Below, piece by piece: positions 1 through 10,368 of a stretch of 64,000 nt of DNA. The notes beneath the pieces are model-generated. The model saw only the letters and a program-made list of their open reading frames with translations, searched no databases and had not been told where the DNA came from. How positions within the stretch are numbered: position 1 is the first letter of the stretch; each line of letters starts with the position of its first letter. The DNA lies in NCBI RefSeq assembly GCF_008831285.2, contig NC_045138.2, forward strand, positions 13,838,571-13,902,570, in the 5' to 3' direction. Origin of the DNA: Nymphaea colorata. Taxonomy: Eukaryota; Streptophyta; Magnoliopsida; Nymphaeales; Nymphaeaceae. Made by a program: the position numbers and the translations under genes.

Positions 1-30
1 TAAACCCAAAGCAATAAAAGCCCGTCACTC

Positions 31-178
31 ATGACTTTGTTTTAATTGTGCGCTGCAACTTTTCATCATTAATCTAGCTGCTGGAAAGTGAGGCCGATAT
101 TTGACTCGTCTCCACTCGTGAAAATGCTATTTCTGATGGTTAAATAGCTAGCTAGCTTTAACCAAAAAACATGGACTG
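31..178. repeat. Duplicated GDSL 3'-flank, copy 1
   Basis: This segment matches 5019-5182, the region just downstream of the plus-strand GDSL gene. Shared blocks, in the same order, include GACTTTGT, the GCTGGAAA block, TTGACTCGT, GAAAAT, TGATGGTTAAATAG and TTTAACCAAA followed by CATGGA. Because the other copy directly follows a complete GDSL gene, this copy probably marks the downstream flank of another plus-strand paralogue lying left of the window. The match is diverged by eye, with small indels, and no identity was computed. Confidence 0.7.
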
Positions 179-532
179 TTTGATTTTTGAATGTGTCTAG
201 TATGCCTTGACTGATAAATGGCCGGTTGCTGGCTTGAGTGACATGGGCATGCATAAATTCTTTGCATAAACAGGCACACGCTTAAACTCTTCATGGGAAA
301 CTAAGTTTGGATGAGAATACTATATTAGTTGATAGTTTGTTAAACTCAGTAAGCATGCATGCACCGAGGCAGTCCTGAACTAAAGGAGGTTCCAGCTAAC
401 TTGGTGATAAAGGCATATATGCCATGTTTCTAAAATAATATTAATCATCAATTGGTCTCACCAAACCATTTATGTAATTTGTCTGCGTTAGGCGCATAAA
501 ATATTAGAGTCAATGCTAGTAAGATATGATTG

Positions 533-935
533 GCAGGTGGCTTCGAACACTGCTTGTACAACCTCTTCCCCTGTTCCATCCGCGTGGTGGCAGAGCAGGA
601 GGGTCTCAACGGGCTCTTGAATTCGGATCATGCAACATTAATTTTCAACTGAAAATCACTCAATTTTATGTGTTCTAGAGTCACTGATTATAAAATGTGC
701 CAAATGTGTGGATCAAAAGTCCAGCACGTATCTTATACAGGACCCAATAGAAAATTCTATCGAAGCTAAAAGTTTAGAAAAATAAAATAAAATAAAGGTA
801 GTTCTTGGGATTTTTTTCCAGGGATTCAAACATTCCACGGTCCAATATAAAGCATCGGAAATCCAGGAGGGCGCCGTGAATTGATGGTACCGACGGTCCT
901 CCGATAAGCTGGTGCCCACCTCGCATCGTATTAAG
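533..935 (-). pseudogene. Decayed GDSL esterase relic (exon 5 and exon 4 fragments)
   Basis: Read on the minus strand, about 533-628 resembles exon 5 of the intact GDSL gene at 10369-10580. It keeps the blocks corresponding to the CCRGVNSS region and to the LYELC region, but an internal stretch is missing. About 862-935 resembles the end of exon 4 (the KAV..INAT region, with GATGGTACCGACGG against GATGGAACCGACGG) followed directly by the block around the conserved CD dipeptide. Positions 831-859 are shared with 5185-5212, apparently former intron 4. No open frame survives and exons 1-3 were not found. This is an old pseudogene fragment, and its exact edges are uncertain. Confidence 0.65.
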
Positions 936-940
936 CTGCT

Positions 941-2675
941 TGGTTTATGAAACAAATGTTACTATTGCCTCAAAAAGTATGATAGGTTTATGAAACAATT
1001 CAAAAAGTGTACTATGAATTTTCTACAATGTTTGAGATGGATGCATAAAAATGTTACTGTGACTGTCACCAAACAACCCCTTGGGGTTTATAACAGTTTC
1101 GGACCCACGGTTCCTGTTCTGTTCTGTTGGACAAGTAATGGTAAATACTACAAGCTTAACCAGGACGAACATGTCTCTCACCTTGTGAAAATTAGTATCC
1201 CCACAGTGCTCAAAAAAAAAGCTCCAAATAATACTAGCAAGCCAACTCAAAAGATCCGATCGAGTACACAGCTAGTAAGGGGCATGAGCGTCACCTCCTC
1301 CACTAAGTTTCGTCATGTAGCTAGGATGGAAGATTAGATCTAAATATTGCTGGGACAACCCAGCGAACACATAATTAAGTATCAGCCCCCTTTATTTTTG
1401 TTCGCAATTGAATTACATACGTAAGAGATGGATATGACAGAAATTTAAACTCCATAAAATCACAGAATTTTGGCCACACACTAGTAAATTACATGGTCAA
1501 TAAACCATAAAAACATTCTTACATCAGTTCATTAATCAGCAGAAACTTTTTAATTTTTAAAGTTTTTTAATATGGTTCAAACGTTGATCCTTGTAAGAGT
1601 AACCCGTTTAATCAATCAAAAAAGCTGGCCTAAACATCACCAGTTTTTAGGATGGTGTGCACCTGATTTTCTTGAAAATTTTGCAATATTACCGAATTAA
1701 CTATAGTCACAAAAGTTGTAAAATCCTTTTAAAAAAAAATTGAACCATAGTTGATCGAATTGAATTGCTTTCCAGTCACTGATCATAGACCTCAAGGCCC
1801 GACCTGCTTGGATATTGGATGCACATAAAACGTTCTCTAGAATTCAAATTAGAAGTAAGTATTTTGAACTACTTCAGTATTTTGAACTACTTCATTTCTC
1901 TTCCCCATTTTAGATACCAGTTCAAGAACCCTGGACGTTTTACAGTACCCTGATTCTGCACCACCACAACGCCAGGGGACAACCAAAAATTGTTCCTTAG
2001 TTAGAAAGCTTATTACAACCACAAATTAAATTAAATTGTCTACTTTAAACTAGTTTTGACAATGAATCCTGCTTCAATATCGCATTCTTGATTTTGAAAA
2101 AAGCAGGACATTTGTTCTATACGCTACCGTGATTTTCGGTGATTGAGATGATCATGTTCTTGCTTCACACACCCAGTATAATATATAATCGAAGCTCTTT
2201 GTCCCATTATCGTGATTCTTAGCATTCTGCTGTTTGGACCGCGCCGCTCTAACTAAGTTTGGGCCAGGCTGTGCCATCTCGCACCAATTAACTCGAGTAT
2301 AGAAGACCCTTCCAACTTTTTTTTTTTTTTTTTTTTGGCTTGGGCAGAAGCTTTCTTCCAATCCAACCCACCAATGAAAGCAAGCATTTAAGTTTTGGAC
2401 GAACGTTTTGACAATAATAAAATGAGGCCTCCCAGTACCTTCCAGAAGTCAATATTCCTCTAATTCCAGTTCCTCCATTAATTTCCTCTCCAAGAGTCAA
2501 GTTCAATAGTGAAAGAAGTCTCCGTTCCACTTGCTAACCCATGACCTGTCATATTTAATTTCTTCTTTTTTGGTGTCACTGTCTTCAACGTCAACGCCAA
2601 GTTGCAGATAGACTTTTCTTTTAAGCTCATGAGGCTCTCCTACTATCTATTCTCTCTCTCCCTCTAGCTTTCTCC
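941..2675. other. Intergenic, no gene recognised
   Basis: This is AT-rich intergenic DNA between the GDSL relic and the plus-strand GDSL gene. It holds a poly(T) run near 2318-2336, short direct repeats near 1860-1890 (TATTTTGAACTACTTCA twice) and several short ORFs with no recognisable domain. The last ~100 bases before 2676 are CT-rich (TCTCTCTCCCTCTAGCTTTCTCC) and probably form the 5' leader of the downstream gene. No convincing TATA box was seen. Confidence 0.5.
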
Positions 2676-4893
2676 ATGGAGGCAAGTTCCTTCTTGTGCT
2701 TCTGTCTGGTACTTCTCTTAGGTAAAAGCGGACGCTCTATCTCCCTTTAGTCCACATTAAAAAGATGGAGATTGGGTATGCATTTTTAACCTTCTTTCTT
2801 CACTCACTTCGTTGTGGTGTTCGTTTTTCCTAGGCATCAACGCGGCAGGCTTATCTGATCAGGGCGTCCAGCATCTGCCAAAGCGCCTCTTTGTGTTTGG
2901 TGACTCGGCCGTCGACACGGGGAACACAGGGAAAAACTCTGTCCAAGCGTGGAGGCCTCCATACGGAAGCACTTTCCCCGGAAAACCGTCCGGCAGGTTC
3001 TCAGATGGCCGGCTTCTGACTGATTTTATCGGTAACTTACTTTAAGTACTTTCCTCATTTCATCTTATTTCAATCGCAAGCAATCAATGCATCCTATGAT
3101 AGCCAGTAGTTTTTGTAAGAGATCCACCAATCTCCACCATCCGATTCTGTCCGTTGGTTCCTGTTCCAGTAGTTAATGAGTTTACTCCTCTGTCTGCATT
3201 AAAAATGGTTAGTAATTAAGATCAACACCCACATGGAATGTAGGAATTGCTCTAAAAATTAATGAGTGCAGCGGTTGGATATTGTCAACCAGCGCGTTAT
3301 CATCTTGATTTATTTAGTTGGTCAAGAAAAAACAAAGTGGTTACATCAAAAATAGCTTACCCTAACTAAATATTTTAAAAAAAAAAAAAAAAAGGTTCTA
3401 GCAACGGATATCGTATCACCAGTACTAGTGCGTATTGTCTAGCAAGTTAGATTACACATTTAGCTTTTTTGTGTATTGACCAGATTGTACTGTTTATAAC
3501 AGGGCAAATTAACATCCTTTGCCCTGTCCGCCACCACATGACTATATATGTGAAGGGTATCCTGTTCTTCAAAATTCTCCCTGCTTTCCATTTTTGCCCT
3601 TGCTGAGAGTGGTCATTCCTTTTTTCTCATGAAAGATATTTTAGTCATTTCAAACTTTAGTAGGTTGCTCCTGTGTTTGGGGTTCTTGTGTGCTTGTGGC
3701 TGTGGTCGCCAGACAACACAAGGAGGTGAAATCGATGGCAATCCTTTGTTCTGAATTCTAAAAATATAGGTGCCTGAGCCTGAGGTCCACTCCATTGTGA
3801 GCACCAAAAATACTGATTGCGAACGTTCCCTTAATTTGCAGCGGCCTATCTAGGAATGCCGTCTCCTACTCTTTACAAAGCGAGACGTGTCGGTGGCGAT
3901 CGGCAGCGATACGGTATGAATTTCGCTTATTCCGGAACTGGTGTTTTCGACACGGTTGTTATGCTGCCCAACTTAACAACACAGATCGGTTTCTTTGAGC
4001 AACTTATCAATGGAGGCACGTATCGGTGGTCCGACCTGAGATCATCCATGGCACTCGTCTCAGCTTCGACCAATGACTACAGTTTTTATTTGTTGAGAAA
4101 AGGGACACTAGAGGTACTGATCGAATTCTCAACTAAAATGCTCAGGCCTTTTCTCTTCGTTACTAATTTCCTTAATATGTTCATGAGTTCAATCGAGATT
4201 TCAGTACAGTTCTTATAATAGTTAAAATGTGATCCACTTTAACTTGTGTGGTAGGGGTTGAATGAGTTCACAGGGTTGGTGGTGAACCAGACTGCCGTGG
4301 ACCTGCGGCGCCTGAGTCGATTGGGCGTGGGGAAGATAGCCATCCTGGGTCTCTTCCCATTTGGCTGCTTTCCAGTCATAAGGCAGCTGCTGGCCTCGGC
4401 CCCCTCGTCTTGCGATGACCTCTTTAACCGCTATTCCTCTCAACACAACAGCCTGCTGCGCAAAGCCGTTGACGACATCAATGCCGAGCTTGGCCGTCCA
4501 TCGCACGTCGTTATGCTTGATACCTACAGTGCTGCAGATTCCATAATGCGCCATCACAATGGGTTGGGTACGATTCCAAAACTTTGCTGTCCAGTACTTG
4601 AGTTTCGAAACTCACAAAATAGGGCGACTAATGGCAAGAACGTTCAAAGATCTACTGCATAATGTAAACCTCATTCACTTTCAGGACCAAGGTTTAATGA
4701 TCCGTTGAAGCCATGTTGCATGGGGCTGAACTCCAGCACCGCCTGCGGGAGCGTCGATGTTCAAGGAAAGCCACTGTACACGGTGTGCCGGAGCCCAGCG
4801 TCTGCCTTCTTCTGGGACCTTGCTCACCTAACACAGGCTGGTTCTTCTGCCATGTTCCGCTACTTCCTCCCAACTCTTCAACAGTTTTTTTGA
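2676..4893 (+). CDS. GDSL esterase/lipase, At5g03610-like, intact
   Basis: This is a predicted secreted serine hydrolase of the SGNH/GDSL family acting on ester or lipid substrates; its true substrate is unknown. Exons are 2676-2721, 2834-3031, 3842-4113, 4255-4567 and 4685-4893. All introns are GT-AG and the frames join without a stop, giving 345 aa, a normal family length. Residues 1-20 form a signal peptide. Block I FVFGDS carries the nucleophile Ser40. Block III reads STNDY, where the family usually has GND, so the Asn is kept and the Gly is lost. Block V reads FFWDLAHLT with D321 and H324, against the usual WDxxHPT. The start is the first ATG in the signal-peptide exon, and the same 46-nt exon 1 occurs in the minus-strand paralogue. 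It converges on a pseudogene copy downstream. The changes at blocks III and V suggest relaxed constraint or altered specificity. Confidence 0.91.
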
Positions 4894-5018
4894 AGCCGCC
4901 GGGTACGGTGCCAATCGAAACCGTCTATATAAATACGAAATGGCTCATTTGACCTTGTGGATTAAGTTTTCAAGACTTTCGGCCTGTTGAAAGTCAGGAT
5001 TTTGTAAAACTTGTTTGG

Positions 5019-5182
5019 ACTCTTGACTTTGTGTACGTTGTGATTGTGTGCTAGAACACTTCATACATTAACCTTGCAGCTGGAAAATAAGCCCGACTCG
5101 CTCGTCATTTGACTCGTGTCTACATGAATAATGAAAATACTTATTTGTGATGGTTAAATAGGTTTAACCAAATAGCATGGAT
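5019..5182. repeat. Duplicated GDSL 3'-flank, copy 2
   Basis: This is the counterpart of 31-178, located directly after the plus-strand GDSL stop codon and probably containing its 3' UTR. In this copy the flank runs within a few bases into former intron 4 of a minus-strand relic (5185-5212). In copy 1 about 650 bases, including the exon 5 relic, lie between the two blocks. The simplest reading is that copy 2 suffered an internal deletion after duplication. Confidence 0.7.
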
Positions 5183-5184
5183 AA

Positions 5185-5270
5185 ATTCCACGGTCCAATA
5201 TGAAGCAGCGGAACGGAGCGGACCTTGTCGTGCGGAGGTTAAGAAGCCCATAGAGATCGAGGACGGAGGA
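5185..5270 (-). pseudogene. GDSL exon 4 fragment with adjoining intron
   Basis: Positions 5220-5270 closely match the 3' end of exon 4 and its splice donor in both minus-strand GDSL copies (5808-5856 and 10680-10728). On the plus strand all three share GGACCTTG, CGGAG and the block around CATAGAG-TCGAGGA. In the intact gene this encodes the ILDLYGSF region. Positions 5185-5212 match 831-859. No exon 5 or upstream exons accompany it, so this is an isolated gene fragment left by the duplication of the cluster. Confidence 0.72.
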
Positions 5271-5492
5271 TGACCCCAAGTCCCAGTATCCGTTTCGGTC
5301 GGCGTTTAACGGGTTTCGCCGGCCACTCCTGGAACCTTTTCGGACACTACAAATGTCTCCCTGTCACTTGCTTGAATCGGAACAGTCCAATAGGTTCCAG
5401 ACTACCAAGTCCCAATGGATTAATTTAGACTCGCAGTACAAGTTATCCTGAGTACTAGTTGTGGTACGTGAGATCCTATCGGAATTCGGAGC

Positions 5493-7091
5493 TTACACAG
5501 ACAGGAGGCGTTGAAGAGAAGGTAGGAGGGAGGGGACTACTTTGGACCAGGCGTCCTTGGTTGGGTGTCCCAGAAGAAGGTGGAGACAGGGTGCGAGCAC
5601 AGTTCGTACAGCTTGTTCCACTCTTGATCCACGCTACCACAGCTAACGGTCGAGTTCGCTCCCCTGCAGCACCGCCGTCTTCGAGTTTGGATCCTGAAGA
5701 AAACCCCAAAATCAAAGTGACCACTATTAATGTGCAGTTGTTAAATTTGTATAATCTACATATCAGAAAGACGGATCGAGAAAGCAGGGGAAGGGGGAAA
5801 GGATCCGGACCTTGTAGCGCGGAGGTGAAGGGAGCATAGAGGTCGAGGATGGCAATGGCGGATGGGTGGCTGAAGGTCGCGTTGATGGCGTCGACGGCCT
5901 TCTGCAATAGGCTATTGTGATAGACGGGCAACATCGCAGCGAGCGTATGGTGTGTTGGCCGTTCTTAGGGGGATGCAGCCCACCGGCGGCAGCCCCATCA
6001 CCGCCACCTTTGGCACCCCCAACCCCAGGATTCTTTTCAGGTTTGCCGCCGTCTGGTTGACCACCGACCCCACCAAGTTTTTTACACACTGTCATGGCGC
6101 TCATCATTCACAGAAAGAAATGATCAATTACCAAAGTGTTGTACAAGTGAAGTTCCTAATTGAATAAGGTCCGCGTAATTGAGCGATCAAATTAAATCAC
6201 CATCATTTTCCAAAGGAAACAACTACATAATTTCAATGTTTTTTTTTCAAATTTTGAAGAAAATGAAAACAGTAATTTTCATGGACATGGCATTGAGGAC
6301 TTTGATTCCAACACAATCACAAGAAGACTCGATTCGAGTGCACGGTGATTGTGAATAGAAACCTCCGGTTTGCCGTTTCTAGTAAAGTAGGTTTCATAAT
6401 CGTTCCCGGCACCCGACACTAGTGCGATGGAGGAGTTGAGATCTGATCAGCTGTTCATACAAATCGATCTGTGTGGTCATGTTGGGCAAGGGAACAAGCG
6501 TGTCAAAGACGCCGGTTACTCCATAAGCAAAATTCATACCGAAGCGTTTCCGCATCCCGGCCACCAGATGTCTCGTCCGGCAAGTAATAGGAGTCGGAAT
6601 GCCCATGTATGCGGCTGCAAGGAAAAAGATAAAACTGTTTGTGGTGAAACAGATGGAAAGGAAAGGAAACCATAGCTAGTTTTGTCGAATACTTGATTTT
6701 AACTACCAACGAAGTCGGTGAGGACACGGCCGTCGGAAAACCTGCCGGAAGGCTTTCCCGGGAAGGTCATGCCGTAGGGATCCTTCCAAGAAGGAGACGT
6801 GGGTATGTTTCTATTTCCCGTATCGACATAAGAGTCTCCAAACACAAAGAGCACCTTGTGCTTGTGGCGATGGTGCCTGTCCTGCTGCTCGTACCCTTCA
6901 GATTTACTACCTGAACTTCCAAGAGATTAAATTAATAGATTTGAAAAGACACGAAACTACAAATGAATGCCTTCTAATTCATGTTGTCATCATTTTTCGT
7001 GGGCTTTTATGAAGAGAACTGAACAAGGGAGAGTAGCTTTACCTAATAACAGAAGCACCATGAATAGGCAAAAGAAGAGCTTTAAACCCAT
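5493..7091 (-). pseudogene. GDSL esterase/lipase pseudogene
   Basis: All five exons of an At5g03610-type GDSL gene are recognisable: 7043-7091 (signal peptide MGLKLFFCLF), 6707-6910 (intact, with FVFGDSYVDTGN), 6363-6614, 5811-6088 and about 5493-5693. Aligned to the paralogue at 10369-13710, exon 3 lacks about 23 nt after the EQLI codons, shifting the frame and reaching a stop before the NDY block. Exon 4 lacks about 11 nt after the RCD codons. Exon 5 has several small indels, including loss of 7 nt exactly at WDEVH, which removes the catalytic His. Splice sites are still good (GT/AG throughout), so inactivation looks fairly recent. Exon 2 encodes a short basic His-rich stretch (RHHRHKHK) where the paralogue has ten histidines. 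A GA-rich leader precedes the start codon, as in the paralogue. Confidence 0.9.
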
Positions 7092-10000
7092 TTTGAGAGA
7101 GAGAGGGTGGGGGAGAGGGACGATCATGCATGCAATTCTAGTGCTTTAGATGCTGGTATATGTAATTAGACAAGTGCGATGCAGAAATAAAGGAAAACTA
7201 TGCTGCAATGTTGGACTATTCGGGCTTTAATTTGGTTAATTTTCTAAACTGTTCATCTTCTTTTCTTGTTAGCGTTGGAGTTGGGCGGGAAAACTTCGGA
7301 CATTAAAAGGAAAATAATCGTTTTTGAGTGGCTCTTCATGCCATGTATGTAAATGTGTATGACAATAACATCGATCAATGTATTGGACAGCTTGACTCCG
7401 GTTTACTCGTCAATCATTTTGTGTCCATTCATAGCCGGTGGAAAAGGTCTACTGATGAGAAGCGCCCATGCATGACCTTAAGATTCTTTAGGAATCCTTT
7501 CGCAGTTTGAGACATTTTGTGTGTTTTATGAATTTGACTCAATATGACAATAGACTCAAGAAACAATAGCTTTATTCTTTTATGAACCTCAATCTTTGAG
7601 GTGGATTCATAATGCTCCGACTGCCAAACACCCATTTAGCTAACTAAAGTCCAGCGCGTATAAGGTAGGACTCGATCACCTCTATCATAATTGTGTCAGT
7701 TTTCAACATTCATAATGCCCTTTTATTAGTTGTTTTAAAAAATTAAGAGCTGATCGAAACCAACTTCTGGACGTGGTTTTGTGCCTTAAAATAGTATTAT
7801 GCATATGAGAATCAGAGAAACATTTCTGCAACGCTTTGTATCTGTATAAAAAAGATTCTCAGAATAGTCGTATATCGATGATTTTTGAGAAAGTTTAAAG
7901 AGCTTAATATCTTTGTACCATGCCATCAAATATCTTCATTCTTAGCTTTCTTTTGTGGTCTATGTGAAATATAGTCGGCTAAGAAAAGAGTTAAATCTGT
8001 TAAACCAAACGCTTGAGTTAGTTTTGAACTTAAGAACAAGTCATAACAATCTCACCATCTAGTCATAACAATTTCACCATCCTTGAAGTGACGGCCTTAC
8101 ATAAATCTTTTTGTTCATTATCGGATCGCTAGACTAGTAAAGGTCTACCGATACATGGTGAACCCTCGATGTCCATCACTATTTTAAGGATATTCTTTCA
8201 TGCGTTATGTTTTCTAATCCAAGTCTAAGGTGCATGCTTAGGGTAGAACTGGACAGCCTTAAGGGTCATAGTATGTAGATATGTTAAGTGTTCAATTTCT
8301 GTGTGTTACTCTGTTGAATCGTAAATGATAGGATGATGATACTGTAGTTGACAGATGTATCATATTTGGCTCAGGTTCCAACACAATTCAAAACGCCGAT
8401 GGCAAAGGAAATGGAAAAGCCTTTGTGACTTTGAGAGGTGGGTTGTTAATCTTCTGGTCAGGCGAGTCGGGCACTGGGCCAGCCCATATGTTGGCCCACC
8501 TACTATGGCTGGGCAGGCCCAATTAAGCCTCAGTCGGCTCATTTATTTCCAAACTCAGCCAGGATCGGGTACTTTGTGTTTAGTACACAACAAATTTAGT
8601 TTGGTTTATTTTCGGACCAGGTTACCATAACCCAGGTCCGCAGGGCTGACAACCCGTTCAAGGCCTAAAATTAAAATCCTATATTAATCTTCCTACCAAG
8701 CTAGAGCAGTGCAATATAAATCAAAGAAGATCATTCATATTAATTTAGTCTTTTTTTTTTTGTAAATCAAATTTGGAGTAGTTTAAAGTGGTAAATAAAA
8801 AGTAAAATTGTATTACATAGTTCATACACTATATGTAATAACAAAATTTAAATCAAACTCTCACATTATAGTCTAGCCGGCCTGCGTGATACTGTAAAGG
8901 GACGAGCCAAGCCCAATAAATGACAGTCCATGGGTCGAACCGTAGACCTGAGCCCGATCTTTGGTTGCCTTACGGAAATGCGGATTAGATGGTTCAGTCT
9001 GTGGGCATAGAGTCGAGATGTATTAGGAGATGAGTTTCAGGTGAAGGGAAAGTTGGAGTGAAGAAGGAGAATATTAAGAAAGGTTGGACTGCTCAAGTTT
9101 TTCTGCAGTTGTTCAGTGAATGGGAAACATGTACAAGAGGGAACATATGTTTAGATGCCTGCCTTGCAAATTGGAGAAGAGACCTTAAATCTGTTGTTAT
9201 CTAGAAGGACCACTTTAGATGCTGCTCTTGCCCTTGTAAAAGGGAAAGCTGCTTCTAGAAGGACAGGCCCTTTCCCCCCGTTGGCCAGATATTTGGGCCT
9301 TACTAGGGGCTGTATAGTTGTTCTTTGTTTTGTACATATGCTATTCGTTTGAATTAAAGGGAGGTGGGGGGCCATCAGCCCCTGCAGATTCCCATTCTAA
9401 GAATGGAACATTGTTTATTTGCATGGGTTTAAGAACCAGCACTGCCAAATAGTTTTTACACAGATGGTTTCTTTGGAGCAGTAAACTGCCGTGATCTGCC
9501 GGCCGTACCCCAGTTTTTCCGGTCAAAGATTTAACTGGAAAGGCGAAAGAGGCGGGTTTTCTACTGGCGCACTTTTACTAGTATGGAAGAAAGAAGGGTG
9601 TGACAACTGAAAAAGAACGTTCGCTGTGAGTATATGTATGTAAGAAGCCAAAAGCTAGTCTTCCCAGAACACTCCTTAAGTTCTATCAATTGTGAAACTC
9701 GCCAAACATTCAAACACTACTTAACCCACCCGAGACAGGTGCAAATAGTATTCCCTCTCAAGTTAAGCTTTTTAACCACATTTTATCAAGAAGTTTTTTT
9801 TTTCTTTTTGAAATCATTTTTTCTTTTGCCTGTTCTAATTTCCCACTTATTTTCTCTTCGTAAGCAAACCGGAGATTAATAAAAGATAAAAGCTTAAACT
9901 GAGAATGTGAAGAGGCAAAAGTTTGTCGAGTAAGCGAGAGGTTCATCCCACCACCAGAAACTAAGCTTGAAGGCCCTCTCATTGCCCTTACCTCCGTGGC

Positions 10001-10368
10001 CCTGAACTGCATCGATGTCAGCAATAGCAACGATGCACCCTTCAACTTGAATGTCGCACCCTTCCACCATAAGAAGTAGGAATAAACTCGATGGAGAAAA
10101 AAAAGACAAAAAACTTCTTTTTGGTTTTCCATCAGTCCTCTTTCCCCATAGTTTTCATGTTTGAAGAAAACTCCAATTTATGGAGATGACTGAAAGTTGA
10201 AAGATGGAATCCGTAGGGTAAAAGCATAAATAAATTTATTAAATTGCAGAGTTTGAGAGCACTATGCACTTATTGCATTTATTAATGAAATTGCTCGAGA
10301 AAGATGGCAGAGTGAAATCTATTGTGCTTATTGGACACTCTCTCAGCTGATCACAAAATGGAAACTCA
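7092..10368. other. Intergenic spacer with repeat-like remnants
   Basis: This is a 3.3-kb spacer between the GDSL pseudogene and the intact minus-strand GDSL gene. The stretches 8440-8640 and 8880-8970 are richer in G+C and contain alternating GGCCCA/GGGCC-type words typical of decayed plant dispersed repeats. A minus-strand open stretch at 9894-10109 has no family I recognise. Nothing else coding was seen. The spacer is AT-rich and includes a poly(T) run near 8752. Confidence 0.45.

Noticed and set aside
9894-10109. Minus-strand ORF with an IADIDAVQGHGG segment
   Set aside because: No family recognised, no splice partners and no ATG context of note. It may be a chance frame or a remnant.
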